From Steroidobacter gossypii (GTDB taxonomy: Bacteria > Pseudomonadota > Gammaproteobacteria > Steroidobacterales > Steroidobacteraceae), in NCBI RefSeq assembly GCF_016801985.1, contig NZ_JAEVLS010000004.1, forward strand, positions 682,001-746,000: DNA of 64,000 nucleotides, read 5' to 3'. Below, piece after piece: positions 1 through 9,524 of the stretch (positions are counted from its first letter, which is position 1; each line of letters begins with the position of its first letter). Below the pieces are notes generated by a model, which made no database searches, had not been told where the DNA came from, and saw only the letters and a program-made list of their open reading frames with translations. The position numbers and the translations under genes are program-made.

Positions 1-226
1 GCTTGATGATCTTGTCGTCGATGTCGGTGATGTTACGAACGAACACCACCTGATAGCCGCGATATTCCAGATAGCGGCGCACGATGTCGAAGGCCACCTT
101 GGAGCGCGCATGTCCGATGTGGCAGAAGTCATAAACCGTATCGCCGCACACATACATGCGAACCACGCCCGGCTGATGGGTGCGGAACTCTTCCTTGCGA
201 CCGGTCAATGAATTGAATATTTGCAT
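1..226 (-). CDS. cysS: Cysteinyl-tRNA synthetase, N-terminal part (cut by window edge)
   Basis: Charges tRNA-Cys with cysteine in the cytoplasm. Only the first 75 or so codons are in the window; the gene runs off the left edge. The start ATG is at 226-224 and the product begins [14 protein letters not shown]. The class I HIGH-type signature appears as CHIGHAR after [10 protein letters not shown], and the conserved [10 protein letters not shown] block lies at the edge. It starts 12 bases after the gltX stop on the same strand, so the two synthetase genes are probably co-transcribed. Confidence 0.95.
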   Translation of the reverse strand, partial: MQIFNSLTGRKEEFRTHQPGVVRMYVCGDTVYDFCHIGHARSKVAFDIVRRYLEYRGYQVVFVRNITDIDDKIIK

Positions 227-238
227 GGAACGATTGTG

Positions 239-1666
239 TCAGACCGCAAGCCTGCGGGCATGCTCCAGACGAGCCTGGATCTCGGCCACCGGCAGCAGCG
301 CCAGCATGGGCGCCAGCTCCGGCCCGTGAGTGAACCCCGTCAACGCGGCGCGCAACGGCATGAATAGCCCGGGACCTTTCTTGCCCGTTGCCTGACCCAG
401 CGCCTTGACCGCGGGTTTGAAGTCGGCGCCTGGCTGGCCGATCAGCCGCAATGCTTCGGTGAAATAGCTCTCGCCCGCCTCGCGAATCGCCGTGAGCGCA
501 GCGGGCTCGAACTCATCGAGCTTGCCGAACACGACCTTGGCCCAGGCCTTCGCATCCGCCGGCAACTCAACATTGCCGCGCACGACGGAAACAAATTGCG
601 CCTGCGTCTGCTCATCGAGCCCCGCCGGCAGCTCGGCGCCGATCCAGCTCACGAACTCCGCGGTGGACAGATGCGCCACGGTTTCTTTCTGCCAGTGACG
701 CAACTGTGCGTCGTCGAATTTGGCGGCGGCGCGGCCCAGACGATTCAGATCGAAATCGGCGATCAGCGCCGCCTCGTCCAGCCAGCCGTCGCTGACGCAC
801 GAGTGACCCAGCCGCACCAGGTGATTTCGCAATGCGCCTGGCAGATAGCCGCGCTCGCGCAACTCGCGCAAACTCGTATCGCCGTGCCGTTTGGACAGCG
901 GCGCGCCATCCATGCCCAGCAACAACGCCACGTGGGCGTACTGCGGCACCCGCAAGCCCAGCGCCTGCAAAAGCAGGATCTGTCGTGGCGTGTTGGTCAT
1001 GTGATCGTCGCCGCGCAGTACCAATGTCACATCCATCAACGCATCATCGACCGCGTTCGAGAAAAAGAACGCGGTGCTGCCATCGGTGCGCCGAATGATG
1101 AAATCGCCGATGTCATCGCTGTTGAAGCGCTGCTCGCCGTGCACGAGATCGACGAACGACACCAACTGGCCCTGCGGCACGCGAAAGCGCAGCGCTGCCG
1201 GCAAACCGCGCGCCAGCCGTTCGGCGCGCTCTTCCGACGTGAGATTCCGGCAAGTGCCCGCATAGCGCGGCGGCTGCCCGGCCGCGAGTTGCCGCTTGCG
1301 TGAGATGTTGAGCTCGGCGGGCGTGCAGAAGCACGGATAGGTCAAGCCAGCCGCGTCCAGGCGCGACAACCATTCATCGTAGAGGGCGCGGCGCTGCTGC
1401 TGGCGATACAGGGTGTGCGGGCCGCCGATGTCCGGCCCCTCGTCCCAATCGATGCCCAGCCAATGCAGGTCCACGTACAGGGCATTCAAGAACTCCTCGC
1501 TGGAGCGCGCCTCGTCCGTGTCCTCGACCCGCAGGATGAAGCGGCCGCCGGCCTTGCGGGCGGCCAGATAGTTCAGCAGCGCCGTGCGAGCGTTGCCCAG
1601 GTGCAGGTACCCCGTCGGGCTGGGGGCAAAGCGCGTGACGAGCCGATCAGGCGGATCTGAAGACAT
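239..1666 (-). CDS. gltX: Glutamyl-tRNA synthetase
   Basis: Class I synthetase that ligates glutamate to tRNA-Glu. The 475-residue product has the normal family length. It starts MSSDPPDRLVTRFAPSPTG, with the HIGH-type motif HLGN at residues 22-25 and the KMSKS-type motif as SKRHG near residue 257. A zinc-site remnant is visible as CFC and a later TC. The open frame continues 37 codons further upstream, but the family N-terminus (RFAPSPTG about 12 residues in) supports the ATG at 1666. cysS follows 12 bases downstream. The next gene upstream is divergent, so a promoter should lie in 1667-1832. Confidence 0.95.
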   Translation of the reverse strand: MSSDPPDRLVTRFAPSPTGYLHLGNARTALLNYLAARKAGGRFILRVEDTDEARSSEEFLNALYVDLHWLGIDWDEGPDIGGPHTLYRQQQRRALYDEWLSRLDAAGLTYPCFCTPAELNISRKRQLAAGQPPRYAGTCRNLTSEERAERLARGLPAALRFRVPQGQLVSFVDLVHGEQRFNSDDIGDFIIRRTDGSTAFFFSNAVDDALMDVTLVLRGDDHMTNTPRQILLLQALGLRVPQYAHVALLLGMDGAPLSKRHGDTSLRELRERGYLPGALRNHLVRLGHSCVSDGWLDEAALIADFDLNRLGRAAAKFDDAQLRHWQKETVAHLSTAEFVSWIGAELPAGLDEQTQAQFVSVVRGNVELPADAKAWAKVVFGKLDEFEPAALTAIREAGESYFTEALRLIGQPGADFKPAVKALGQATGKKGPGLFMPLRAALTGFTHGPELAPMLALLPVAEIQARLEHARRLAV

Positions 1667-1832
1667 CGCGTTGAATGGAGCCGGGGTTGCTTCGGTTGGG
1701 ACCGCGCATTCTATACGGCTGCCGCTCTCGGCGCTGTAAGGGCCGGTCTGCGCATCCCGACCCGGCGGCAAGGGCATCCGGCGGCCCCTTTATTGATAAA
1801 ATCGCCGGTCTTGCAAAACACGGCGGTTACCC

Positions 1833-2411
1833 ATGCGCATTTCAGGACTTTCTCGCCTTCTCGGCCTGACGGCGGCTCTGCTGCTCGGTTACGCGTCGCT
1901 GGCCGACAGCCAGACGGCGCAGCGCGTGCGGGTGGAAACCACCCTGGGCAACTTCGTCATCGAGCTCGACCCGCAGCGCTCCCCGCTGACGGTGGCGGCT
2001 TTTCTCGAGTATGTGAACGCCGGCCATTACACCGACACCATCTTTCACCGGGTGATCGGCAATTTCGTGGTCCAGGGCGGCGGTTTCGACACCAACAACG
2101 TCGAAAAGCCGACTCGCGACGGGGTGCCGAACGAGTCGGGCAACGGCCTGTCGAACCGCCGCGGCACGGTCGGTCTGGCGCGCACTGGCAATCCTCATAG
2201 CGGCACCTCGCAGTTCTACGTGAACCTGGCGGACAACGCCGCCCTCGATCCGCAGCCGAGCCGCTGGGGCTACGCCGTGTTCGGCCACGTGGTCGAAGGC
2301 ATGAACGTGGTCGATGACATTGGCGCGGTGGCGACCGGCAGCGTCGGGCCGTTCGATAGCGATGCGCCGCTGCAGCCCATCGTGATCAAGAAGGTCGAAG
2401 TTCTGAAATGA
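1833..2411 (+). CDS. Periplasmic cyclophilin-type peptidyl-prolyl cis-trans isomerase
   Basis: Catalyses proline cis-trans isomerisation during protein folding. The 192-residue product starts with a basic and then hydrophobic segment (residues 1-24, likely cut near ASLA), which suggests export. It then has a full cyclophilin domain with FHRVI near residue 71, VQGGGF, the GTSQFYVN block near residue 124 and a FGHVVEGM block. It overlaps lpxH by an ATGA, as in the cyclophilin-lpxH pairs of other gammaproteobacteria. It is PpiA-like by its signal peptide and PpiB-like by its context; I leave the symbol blank. Confidence 0.92.
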   Translation: MRISGLSRLLGLTAALLLGYASLADSQTAQRVRVETTLGNFVIELDPQRSPLTVAAFLEYVNAGHYTDTIFHRVIGNFVVQGGGFDTNNVEKPTRDGVPNESGNGLSNRRGTVGLARTGNPHSGTSQFYVNLADNAALDPQPSRWGYAVFGHVVEGMNVVDDIGAVATGSVGPFDSDAPLQPIVIKKVEVLK

Positions 2412-3160
2412 GCGCCCGCGCCGGGCAGCCGGTGACGTTGTTCATCTCCGACTTGCACCTGGATGGCGAGCGGCCGGACATCACGGCGCAGTTCCTGGAA
2501 TTCCTGGAGCGCGAGGCGCGCCGGGCGCAGGCGCTTTATATCCTCGGCGATCTGTTCGAGGCGTGGATCGGCGATGACGATCCGGATCCGGACAAGCGGC
2601 GCGTGATCGAGGCGCTGCGCTCGCTCACTCAGGCCGGCGTGCCGGTTTTTTTCATTCACGGCAATCGTGACTTTCTGATCGGGCGCAAGTTCGCCGCCGA
2701 GACGGGTGTGAAGCTGTTGGCCGACGGCACGATGATCGAGCTGCATGGCAAGCGCGTGCTGCTCATGCATGGCGACACTTTGTGTATCGACGATCCGGAT
2801 TATCAGCGGCTGCGGCGGATCGTGCGGAATCCTCTGGTGCAGTTCATTTTGCGCTGCTTGTCACTGGCACGCAGGCAGCAGCTCGCGGCGCGCATGCGTG
2901 CGGGCAGCAAGAAGCACATCGAGTCCATGGATCGGACCAAGCCGCAGATCATGGATGTGAACCAGGACGCGGTTCGGCGCACGTTCGAAACCGAGCACGC
3001 CGATGTGATCGTCCACGGCCACACTCACCGGCCGGCCGTTCACGAGGTGGATCTGGGCGATCACGTCGCTCAACGCATCGTACTCGGCGATTGGTACGAG
3101 CAAGGCAGCGTGCTGCGCTGGACCGACCAGGGGTTCGAGTTGGCCGGACTGCGCCGCTAG
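2408..3160 (+). CDS. lpxH: UDP-2,3-diacylglucosamine diphosphatase
   Basis: Hydrolyses UDP-2,3-diacylglucosamine to lipid X in lipid A synthesis, as a peripheral enzyme of the inner membrane. The 250-residue product has the full metallophosphoesterase motif series: SDLHL (residues 14-18), GDLFE (about 47), GNRDF (about 87), MHGD (about 120) and HGHTH (about 203). The ATG overlaps the cyclophilin stop (ATGA), so translation is probably coupled. The stop codon shares the palindrome CTAG with the convergent miaE stop, leaving no room for a terminator between them. Confidence 0.95.
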   Translation: MSARAGQPVTLFISDLHLDGERPDITAQFLEFLEREARRAQALYILGDLFEAWIGDDDPDPDKRRVIEALRSLTQAGVPVFFIHGNRDFLIGRKFAAETGVKLLADGTMIELHGKRVLLMHGDTLCIDDPDYQRLRRIVRNPLVQFILRCLSLARRQQLAARMRAGSKKHIESMDRTKPQIMDVNQDAVRRTFETEHADVIVHGHTHRPAVHEVDLGDHVAQRIVLGDWYEQGSVLRWTDQGFELAGLRR

Positions 3161-3768
3161 CTCGGCAGGCCGGAGTGGAAGCGGAATTGCGGATCGGGCG
3201 AGGTCGCAAGCTCCGCTTCGGCGGCGGCGAGTTGCTGCAGACGGGCGCGCCAGTCGATGCCGCCGGCGCGCTGCTCGGCGAGACGCAGATACAACCCCTG
3301 ATGCCGCGCTTCTGAGACGGCGAGGCCGGTGTAGAAGCCGCTCAGTGGCTCGGCCAACATCGGCCCCAAGCCCACGAAACGCTCGCAAGACCGAGCTTCG
3401 ATCAGCGCGCCACACAACAACAGATCGAGCAGCCGTGCCGGCTCCGACCGTGCGACGTGCGCACGAAGCCCTTCGGCGTAACGCGACGGTTGCATGCGAG
3501 CGAACGGCACATCGAGCTCTTGCATGAGCTTCTGCACCTGCTCGAAATGGCGCAACTCCTCCCGCGCGAGGCGCGACAACTTATCGGTGAGCGCCATGTC
3601 TTCCGGATAGGAAAAGATCAAACTCAGCGCCGTCGAGGCCGCCTTCTTTTCACAGTTCGCATGATCGACCAGCAACTCGCGCCAGCGCTCGCACGCAACC
3701 TCATACCAACGCGCCGGCGTCGGCGCGAGCAGGACGGTTTGCGATGGCTGAATAGCGACGGCGCTCAT
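3157..3768 (-). CDS. miaE: tRNA-(ms2io6A37) hydroxylase, non-haem diiron
   Basis: Hydroxylates the isopentenyl side chain of ms2i6A at tRNA position 37. The 203-residue product is the usual length and shows ferritin-like diiron ligand pairs: HANCEKKAA, REELRHFEQV, LIEARSCERF and SEARHQGLY. Its start overlaps the stop of the upstream kinase gene by four bases (3765-3768), so the two are almost certainly translated from one message. The pairing with a kinase carrying a receiver-like domain is unusual. MiaE acts after MiaA and MiaB, whose genes are not in this window. Confidence 0.92.
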   Translation of the reverse strand: MSAVAIQPSQTVLLAPTPARWYEVACERWRELLVDHANCEKKAASTALSLIFSYPEDMALTDKLSRLAREELRHFEQVQKLMQELDVPFARMQPSRYAEGLRAHVARSEPARLLDLLLCGALIEARSCERFVGLGPMLAEPLSGFYTGLAVSEARHQGLYLRLAEQRAGGIDWRARLQQLAAAEAELATSPDPQFRFHSGLPS

Positions 3769-5063
3769 GCAGCCATCGCCTCGAGCCGTGATACTTCGGC
3801 GAGCAATTCGCGAGCGGACGCGAAGCGATCCGCCGGTTCGATGGCAATCAACTTGTCGAGCAACGTTTGATACATCTTCAACGGCGCGGGAAGCGCCGGC
3901 CGCGGCGCGTTCCCGTGCAGATAGATGACACCCATGGGTGTCGGTGCGAGAAACGGTTTCTTGCCCGTGAGCATTTCGTGAAAGATCACGCCGAGACTAT
4001 ACAGGTCGCTGCGCTCGTCCAGCACTTTGCCATGCCCCTGCTCCGGGCTCATGTAGTACGGCGTGCCGAAAATCTCACCCGTGCCGGTGATCTCCACCTG
4101 CACCTCGTTGTGCTTGGCCAGGCCGAAGTCGATCAGCGCCAGCGAGCCGTCGCTGCGCTCCATGATATTGCCCGGCTTCAGATCCCGATGCAGCACGCCC
4201 ACCTGATGCACGACTTGCAATGCCGCCGCCATCTGCGCCAGATACTGCAATGCCAGTGGCGGCTCGACGCCCCTGGCGATGCGTCCACGCAGGTCGCCGC
4301 GCTGGAAATATTCCATCGCGATGTAGGCGTGATCGTCCGCTATCCCTAGATCGAAAATGCGCACCACGTTGGGATGGCGGATCTTCGAGATCAGCTCGTA
4401 CTCCTGCAAAAAGCGCGAGAACTGAGTGTGCCGATCGCCCGTCTCCGGCGCATCTCTCAACACCTTCAGCACCACCATCTCGGCAGCGCGCTCGCTCTCG
4501 GCGAGATACACCATCGAGGTGCCGCCGATGGCCAACTCACGCACGAAACGGTGACCCAGAATCTTCACCGGACCGAAGCGAGACAGCTGTTCGGCCTGCG
4601 AGCTCGTGCGCCACAACGCGAGTTCCTGACGCCGACGCTGAACCGCGTCGCGCATCGCATTAGCGAGCCGGCGATGGTCGATGCGCTCGCGAACCAGACA
4701 ATCGATGGCGCCGCGTTCGACGACGCGTGCGGCCAGTCCAGGATCGTCGCCCGGCGCCAGATAGACGACCGGCGGAAAGCCGGGTCGGTACAGGAAATTC
4801 TCCAGCCACTCCTCGCCTCGTCCGCGCTCGCTGCGACCGTCGAGCAGCACAGCGTCATAGCCCGCGGCAGTGAACGCCGAGTGCAGGCGACCCGAGATCA
4901 ACGGCGCATGGATGCGACACTCCGCATCCGACCAGACGATGGAAATGTGGTGTTCGAGGGCGCGCGCCAGCTCCGTATGATCGGTGACGATCAGCACTCG
5001 CGGCGGCAGTGACGCAGACGCCGCCGCGAGAGGACGTGTTGCCGGGCCCGCTGGCAACGCCAT
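3765..5063 (-). CDS. Ser/Thr protein kinase with N-terminal receiver-like domain
   Basis: A 432-residue soluble Hanks-type kinase. Residues about 20-145 look like a response-regulator receiver: RVLIVTDHTE, then AVLLDGRS with a possible phospho-acceptor aspartate, then VVYLAPGDD. The usual lysine near the end is missing (DCLVRERI), so it may be a pseudo-receiver. The kinase domain (about 168-430) is complete: IGGTSMVYLAE, VLKVL with the ATP-binding lysine, HRDLKPGNIM near 295, IDFGLAK near 312 and YYMSPEQ. No membrane segment is seen. It lies 28 bases after purF and overlaps miaE, at the end of the fimV-to-purF run. Its substrate is unknown. Confidence 0.88.
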   Translation of the reverse strand: MALPAGPATRPLAAASASLPPRVLIVTDHTELARALEHHISIVWSDAECRIHAPLISGRLHSAFTAAGYDAVLLDGRSERGRGEEWLENFLYRPGFPPVVYLAPGDDPGLAARVVERGAIDCLVRERIDHRRLANAMRDAVQRRRQELALWRTSSQAEQLSRFGPVKILGHRFVRELAIGGTSMVYLAESERAAEMVVLKVLRDAPETGDRHTQFSRFLQEYELISKIRHPNVVRIFDLGIADDHAYIAMEYFQRGDLRGRIARGVEPPLALQYLAQMAAALQVVHQVGVLHRDLKPGNIMERSDGSLALIDFGLAKHNEVQVEITGTGEIFGTPYYMSPEQGHGKVLDERSDLYSLGVIFHEMLTGKKPFLAPTPMGVIYLHGNAPRPALPAPLKMYQTLLDKLIAIEPADRFASARELLAEVSRLEAMAA

Positions 5064-5091
5064 GCGTTAGCTCACGTCCGTTGCGCGGTGC

Positions 5092-6591
5092 TCAGACCGC
5101 GCGGACTGCTTTGAGCCCGCTGCGACGCTTCGCCTTGGCCTGATCGGAGCGCTCGGCCTCCAGCCGCTGGAGATACGCCGGCGTGATGTCGCCAGTGACG
5201 TATTCGCCCGAGAAGCACGAGGTGTCGAAGTGCTCGATCTGCGAGTCGTGGTGCAGGCACGCGCGCACCAGATCGTCGAGGTCTTGATAGATGAGCCGAT
5301 CCGCGCCGATGGATTTGGCGACTTCTTCTTCGGTCTTGTTGTTCGCGACCAGCTCGGAAGCGGTCGGCATGTCGATGCCGTAAACGTTGGCGTGACGCAC
5401 CGGCGGCGCAGCGGATGCGAAGTACACGCGCCGTGCACCCGCCTCACGCGCCAGGTCGATGATCTGAGCCGAAGTCGTGCCACGCACGATGGAGTCGTCG
5501 ATCAGCAGCACGTTCTTACCGCGGAATTCCAGATCGATGACGTTGAGCTTGGAGCGCACCGACTTTTTGCGCTGTTCCTGGCCCGGCATGATGAAGGTGC
5601 GGCCGATGTAGCGATTCTTCACGAAGCCCTCGCGGTACTTCACACCAAGCAGTTGCGCGACTTGAACCGCAGCCGTGCGGCTCGTATCCGGAATCGGAAT
5701 GACCACATCGATGTCGTGGTCCGGCCAGACGCGCTTGATCTTTTCCGCGAGCAGGTCGCCCATGCGCAGACGCGCTTTATGCACGGAGATGTTGTCCATC
5801 TTCGAATCCGGACGCGCGAAATACACATACTCGAAAATGCACGGCGTGTGTTTGGCGGCAGGCGCGCATTGCTGCGAGTAGAAACGTCCGTGCTCGTCGA
5901 TGAACACCGCCTCGCCCGGGGCCACGTCGCGCTCGAGCGTGAAGCCGAGCATGTCGAGCGCCACGCTCTCGGAGGCGAGCATGTACTCGGGACCCTGCGC
6001 CGACTCGCGCTTGCCGAGCACCAGGGGACGAATGCCGTGCGGATCGCGGAAGCCCAGCAGACCGTGACCGACGATCATGGCCACGACGGCGAAGCCGCCA
6101 CGCACGCGGCGATAAACGGAGCTCAGGGCGGAAAAGATATCTGCCGCCGAGGCGCGCGGCGTCTTCACGCGCGACAGCTCGCTCGCAAGCACGTTGAGCA
6201 GCACTTCGGAGTCGGAGCTCGTATTCAGATGACGCAGATCTTCACGCGTCAGCACTTCGGCGAGTTCGGCAGTGTTGGTGAGATTGCCGTTGTGTCCGAG
6301 GCAGATCCCGTACGGGGAATTTACGAAGAAGGGTTGCGCTTCAGAGGCGCTATCGCAGCCGGCCGTGGGATAGCGCACGTGGCCGATGCCTACGTTGCCT
6401 TTCAGCTTGAGCATGTGCTGCTCCTGGAAGACATCGCGCACCAGGCCGGTCTTCTTGCGCATGAACAGCTCGCCGTCCTGGTACGTCATGATGCCCGCGG
6501 CATCCTGGCCACGGTGCTGCAAGACCGTGAGCGCGTCGTAGATCTGTTGATTGACCGGGCTGTGCCCGACGATGCCAACGATGCCGCACAT
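5092..6591 (-). CDS. purF: Amidophosphoribosyltransferase
   Basis: First step of de novo purine synthesis: PRPP and glutamine give 5-phosphoribosylamine. The 499-residue product starts [11 protein letters not shown], so Cys2 is the N-terminal glutaminase nucleophile after Met removal. The glutaminase block GHVRYPTAG and the PRPP-binding loop [12 protein letters not shown] (near residue 360) are present. It is two bases downstream of the cvpA stop, the classic cvpA-purF pair, and is followed by the kinase and miaE. Confidence 0.96.
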   Translation of the reverse strand: MCGIVGIVGHSPVNQQIYDALTVLQHRGQDAAGIMTYQDGELFMRKKTGLVRDVFQEQHMLKLKGNVGIGHVRYPTAGCDSASEAQPFFVNSPYGICLGHNGNLTNTAELAEVLTREDLRHLNTSSDSEVLLNVLASELSRVKTPRASAADIFSALSSVYRRVRGGFAVVAMIVGHGLLGFRDPHGIRPLVLGKRESAQGPEYMLASESVALDMLGFTLERDVAPGEAVFIDEHGRFYSQQCAPAAKHTPCIFEYVYFARPDSKMDNISVHKARLRMGDLLAEKIKRVWPDHDIDVVIPIPDTSRTAAVQVAQLLGVKYREGFVKNRYIGRTFIMPGQEQRKKSVRSKLNVIDLEFRGKNVLLIDDSIVRGTTSAQIIDLAREAGARRVYFASAAPPVRHANVYGIDMPTASELVANNKTEEEVAKSIGADRLIYQDLDDLVRACLHHDSQIEHFDTSCFSGEYVTGDITPAYLQRLEAERSDQAKAKRRSGLKAVRAV

Positions 6592-6593
6592 GC

Positions 6594-7190
6594 TCAGACT
6601 CCTGCTAGATGGACGCTCGAGTCGCCCTGGATGCCGGCTCTATATGTCGGCAAGGATGGCAAGTTCAACGCAGAACGCGGGCTCCCGGAAGCAGGCCGAG
6701 CCTGCTTTTCCAGTTCGTTCATGCCAGTTTCCGCAAACGATTGCAGCCAGCCGGCCGCTTCGGAGGCATACGGAATCAGCACCGAGCTCTTCCACCAGCT
6801 GGTCTGGGTGAGCTGCACGAACTGACCCAGCAATACGAACACCGCGACTACCACGGCGCCGCGTACGAATCCGGTGACCAGTCCGAGGATGCGGTCTACC
6901 GCGATGCTGAGACCGGAATGTCTGAGCATGTAACTGAGGATGCCGGCCATGATCCAGCCGATGACCAGCACGCCGAGCACAATCAATGTGCGCGCCGCCC
7001 ACGTGCTTACCGGCGGATCGCCGACGCGCCCGGCCAGCAGCGGCTCGAGCACGTGAGCATAACGCCAGGCAAGCCACAGACCGCCCAGCCAGGAAATCAC
7101 GCCGATGGCCTCGCGGACGAACCCGCGAAGCACCCCCAACAGCATCGAAAGACCCAGTACGCCCAGAATCAGGTAATCAGCACCATTCAT
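6594..7190 (-). CDS. cvpA: CvpA family inner membrane protein
   Basis: Small membrane protein associated with colicin V production in E. coli; its basic role is uncertain. The 198-residue product starts [16 protein letters not shown] and has four hydrophobic segments: about 5-22, 28-45, 66-88 and 104-128. The positively charged turn RGFVREAIG is typical. The polar tail of about 50 residues ends near the stop. It is followed immediately by purF, as in most gammaproteobacteria. Gene context and topology carry the call. Confidence 0.92.
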   Translation of the reverse strand: MNGADYLILGVLGLSMLLGVLRGFVREAIGVISWLGGLWLAWRYAHVLEPLLAGRVGDPPVSTWAARTLIVLGVLVIGWIMAGILSYMLRHSGLSIAVDRILGLVTGFVRGAVVVAVFVLLGQFVQLTQTSWWKSSVLIPYASEAAGWLQSFAETGMNELEKQARPASGSPRSALNLPSLPTYRAGIQGDSSVHLAGV

Positions 7191-7344
7191 AAGCGCGACA
7201 ACGATTTACGGCCTCGTAGGGGGTAGCGGCGCGCGGATTCTATCAGCGCCGTGCCACTGGAAAACAACGGCCGTCGCAGATGTATGAACAGCGACTCGGG
7301 CATTTCGCCACACTGTGCCTGTGAGGGCACACGTGGGAGATTTC

Positions 7345-8091
7345 TCACGGGTGGGCCACCACGGCCGCGCCGGGAATGCTCGCCTTCACGGTTTTGAGCA
7401 CGGCTTCGGCGCCCGCGCGATCCTTGCTCGGGCCGATGCGCACCCGGTAGAGCGTCTTACCGCCCGTGGAGACCGGCATCACGAACGCGCTCTGCCCTTT
7501 GCCGCGCCATTCGTTCATCAGCCGTGTCGCCGTCGCCTCGCTGGAATAGCTGCCCAACTGAACCGCCCAGCCTTTGCCCGTGGTGGGGCTTGATGCTGCA
7601 GGAGCCGACGATCTTGGGGCGGTCTGCGAAGAAGCAACCGCGCGCGGCTCGGCTTTTTGGGGTTCAGGCTTGGGCGCCGTGACACGTGGCGTTTCCGCGC
7701 GCGGCTCGGGTCGCGGCGTCTCTGCGACAGTTGCCGCCGGCGCAGGCGTTCTTTGCTCCGGCCCCTCGGCGGGAGTGACGGGTCGCGCTTCAGGAACTAC
7801 CTGAGGCTGCGGCTGTTCAGGCGGTGGCGCCGCCTCGGATGCGACCACTTCAGGCGGAGGCGCGCGGTTATCGGTGGTTTCGACGGGCATCGGAGGTTGC
7901 GCGCCCGGCGACTGACTCAGATCGATGGTGTACGTCTTGATGCCAGCCTCATTGCCGCCCTCGCCCGTCGTTTGCTCCTGCGGTTCGGCGGAGTCGCGGT
8001 CGGGTCCCGAGAGCATCTCGGGAATGAGGATGATGGCCGCGGCCATCAACACGGCCGCGCCAATCAAGCGTTCTTTTACGGGGCGTTCCAC
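7345..8091 (-). CDS. DedD-like SPOR-domain cell division protein
   Basis: Predicted bitopic inner membrane protein binding denuded septal peptidoglycan. A short cytoplasmic stretch (ERPVKERLIG) precedes one membrane segment (about residues 11-27). A long Pro/Ala/Glu-rich periplasmic linker follows, then a C-terminal SPOR domain (GWAVQLGSYSS to RVRIGPSKDRAGAEAV). The start is uncertain: I chose GTG at 8091 (248 residues) because known DedD proteins start near this point, but a TTG at 8112 would add seven residues, and neither has a clear Shine-Dalgarno. It sits between folC and cvpA as dedD does elsewhere. The 154 bases to cvpA hold no gene. Confidence 0.88.
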   Translation of the reverse strand: MERPVKERLIGAAVLMAAAIILIPEMLSGPDRDSAEPQEQTTGEGGNEAGIKTYTIDLSQSPGAQPPMPVETTDNRAPPPEVVASEAAPPPEQPQPQVVPEARPVTPAEGPEQRTPAPAATVAETPRPEPRAETPRVTAPKPEPQKAEPRAVASSQTAPRSSAPAASSPTTGKGWAVQLGSYSSEATATRLMNEWRGKGQSAFVMPVSTGGKTLYRVRIGPSKDRAGAEAVLKTVKASIPGAAVVAHP

Positions 8092-8147
8092 GGCGCGAAG
8101 TATAAAAGGCAAGACGCACCAGCGACACGTGACTTAACGTGTGAATC

Positions 8148-9422
8148 TCAACTTTGCGCTTGCAACCACTCGAGCGCAGGTCCCACGGTCAGGAACGAGC
8201 CGAACACGACGATGCGATCGCCAGGTTGCGACATCGTCTGCGCAGCTTCGCAGCCGGCGGCGACCTCCGCCGCAGTCGTGACGACAGTCGCGCCCAGGTT
8301 CGAAAGACGCTGCGACAAGGCATCCACCGGCACGGCGCGCGGACTCTGCAGCCCAACCACGATCCATGCGTCGAACTTTCCGCGTAGCGCGCTCGCGATG
8401 CCTTCGATGTCCTTGTCGCCGAGGATGCCGCATACGGCAAGCGTTCGTCCGCCGACGGGGCGCGATGCGAGCTGACCTGCGAGCGCCTGAGCGGCCGCCG
8501 GATTGTGTGCTACATCGAGGATCCACTCGACAGCAGCCGGCTGCTTTCGGCGCAAAACCTGAAAGCGGCCTGGCAAAGTCACATTCGCAAGACCTTGCTC
8601 GATGGCCTCCCGCGTGATCGGCAACCCCGCGGCGAGGCACTCCAACGCACATAGCACAGCGGAGGCGTTGTCGAACTGCAGATCGCCGTGAAGCGCCGGG
8701 CGCGGCAGATTCTCGTAGCTGCGGGAGAGGCCGCGCCAGGACCAGCGCTCGCCGTCGCGTCGCCAATCGAAATCCTGGCCGAGACGAAACAGCGGCGTGT
8801 TCAGCTGCTGCGCCACCGCCGCGATGGACGCCGGCATCTCGCGCGAACCGAAAATCGCGGGCTTGCCTGCGCGGAAGATGCCAGCCTTCTCGCGGCCGAT
8901 GCTCTCCACGTCCGGGCCGAGCCAGTCGCAATGATCCAGCGCGATCGATGTGACGATTGCAACGTCGGCGTCGACCGCGTTCACGCTGTCGAGCCGACCA
9001 CCGAGGCCGACTTCGAGCACGATGGCATCGAGACCGGCGGTGTCGAACACCAGCAGCGCCGCGAGCGTATTGAATTCGAAGAAGGTGAGCGTGTCATCGC
9101 CCCGCGCCGCATCGATGCGCTCGAACGCGGCGATCAGCGACGCATCGGAGACTTCGCGCCCATCGATCGCGATGCGTTCGTTGTAACGAATCAGATGTGG
9201 CGACGTGAACGTGCCCACGCGATAGCCCGCTTCGCGCAGGATCCGCGCGGTGAGCGCGACCGTCGAACCTTTACCGTTGGTGCCCGCGACAGTGATGACG
9301 GGGCACGCAGGCTGGCGCCAGCCTAGTCGCTGCAGCGTGCGACGCATGCGGTCCAGCCCGAGATCGATGCTGCTCGGATGCAGCGTCTCCTGCCAGCGCA
9401 GCCAATCGGCCAGAGATCTCAT
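8148..9422 (-). CDS. folC: Bifunctional dihydrofolate/folylpolyglutamate synthase
   Basis: Adds glutamate to dihydropteroate and then to tetrahydrofolate. The product of about 424 residues has the Mur-ligase-type P-loop GTNGKGST (residues 47-54), the SPHLIRYNERI block, the LEVGLGGRLDSVN block and the C-terminal DVAHNPAAAQAL motif. I chose the ATG at 9422 because family members begin RSLADWLRWQE close to the N-terminus; an in-frame ATG at 9470 would add 16 atypical residues. It lies between accD and the SPOR gene in the conserved accD-folC-dedD-cvpA-purF run. Confidence 0.94.
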   Translation of the reverse strand: MRSLADWLRWQETLHPSSIDLGLDRMRRTLQRLGWRQPACPVITVAGTNGKGSTVALTARILREAGYRVGTFTSPHLIRYNERIAIDGREVSDASLIAAFERIDAARGDDTLTFFEFNTLAALLVFDTAGLDAIVLEVGLGGRLDSVNAVDADVAIVTSIALDHCDWLGPDVESIGREKAGIFRAGKPAIFGSREMPASIAAVAQQLNTPLFRLGQDFDWRRDGERWSWRGLSRSYENLPRPALHGDLQFDNASAVLCALECLAAGLPITREAIEQGLANVTLPGRFQVLRRKQPAAVEWILDVAHNPAAAQALAGQLASRPVGGRTLAVCGILGDKDIEGIASALRGKFDAWIVVGLQSPRAVPVDALSQRLSNLGATVVTTAAEVAAGCEAAQTMSQPGDRIVVFGSFLTVGPALEWLQAQS

Positions 9423-9524
9423 GAAGGAACGCTCACCCGTGCGGGACCATGCGAGCGGCGACTTGGGCATCGCCGCCGGCGCAGTTGAACAGCGGCGCGA
9501 TAACGCACCGCTGAAGGGATGAAA

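Noticed and set aside
8134-8931. A 265-codon minus-strand frame within folC
   Set aside because: Alternative frame of folC, Arg-rich with no domain.
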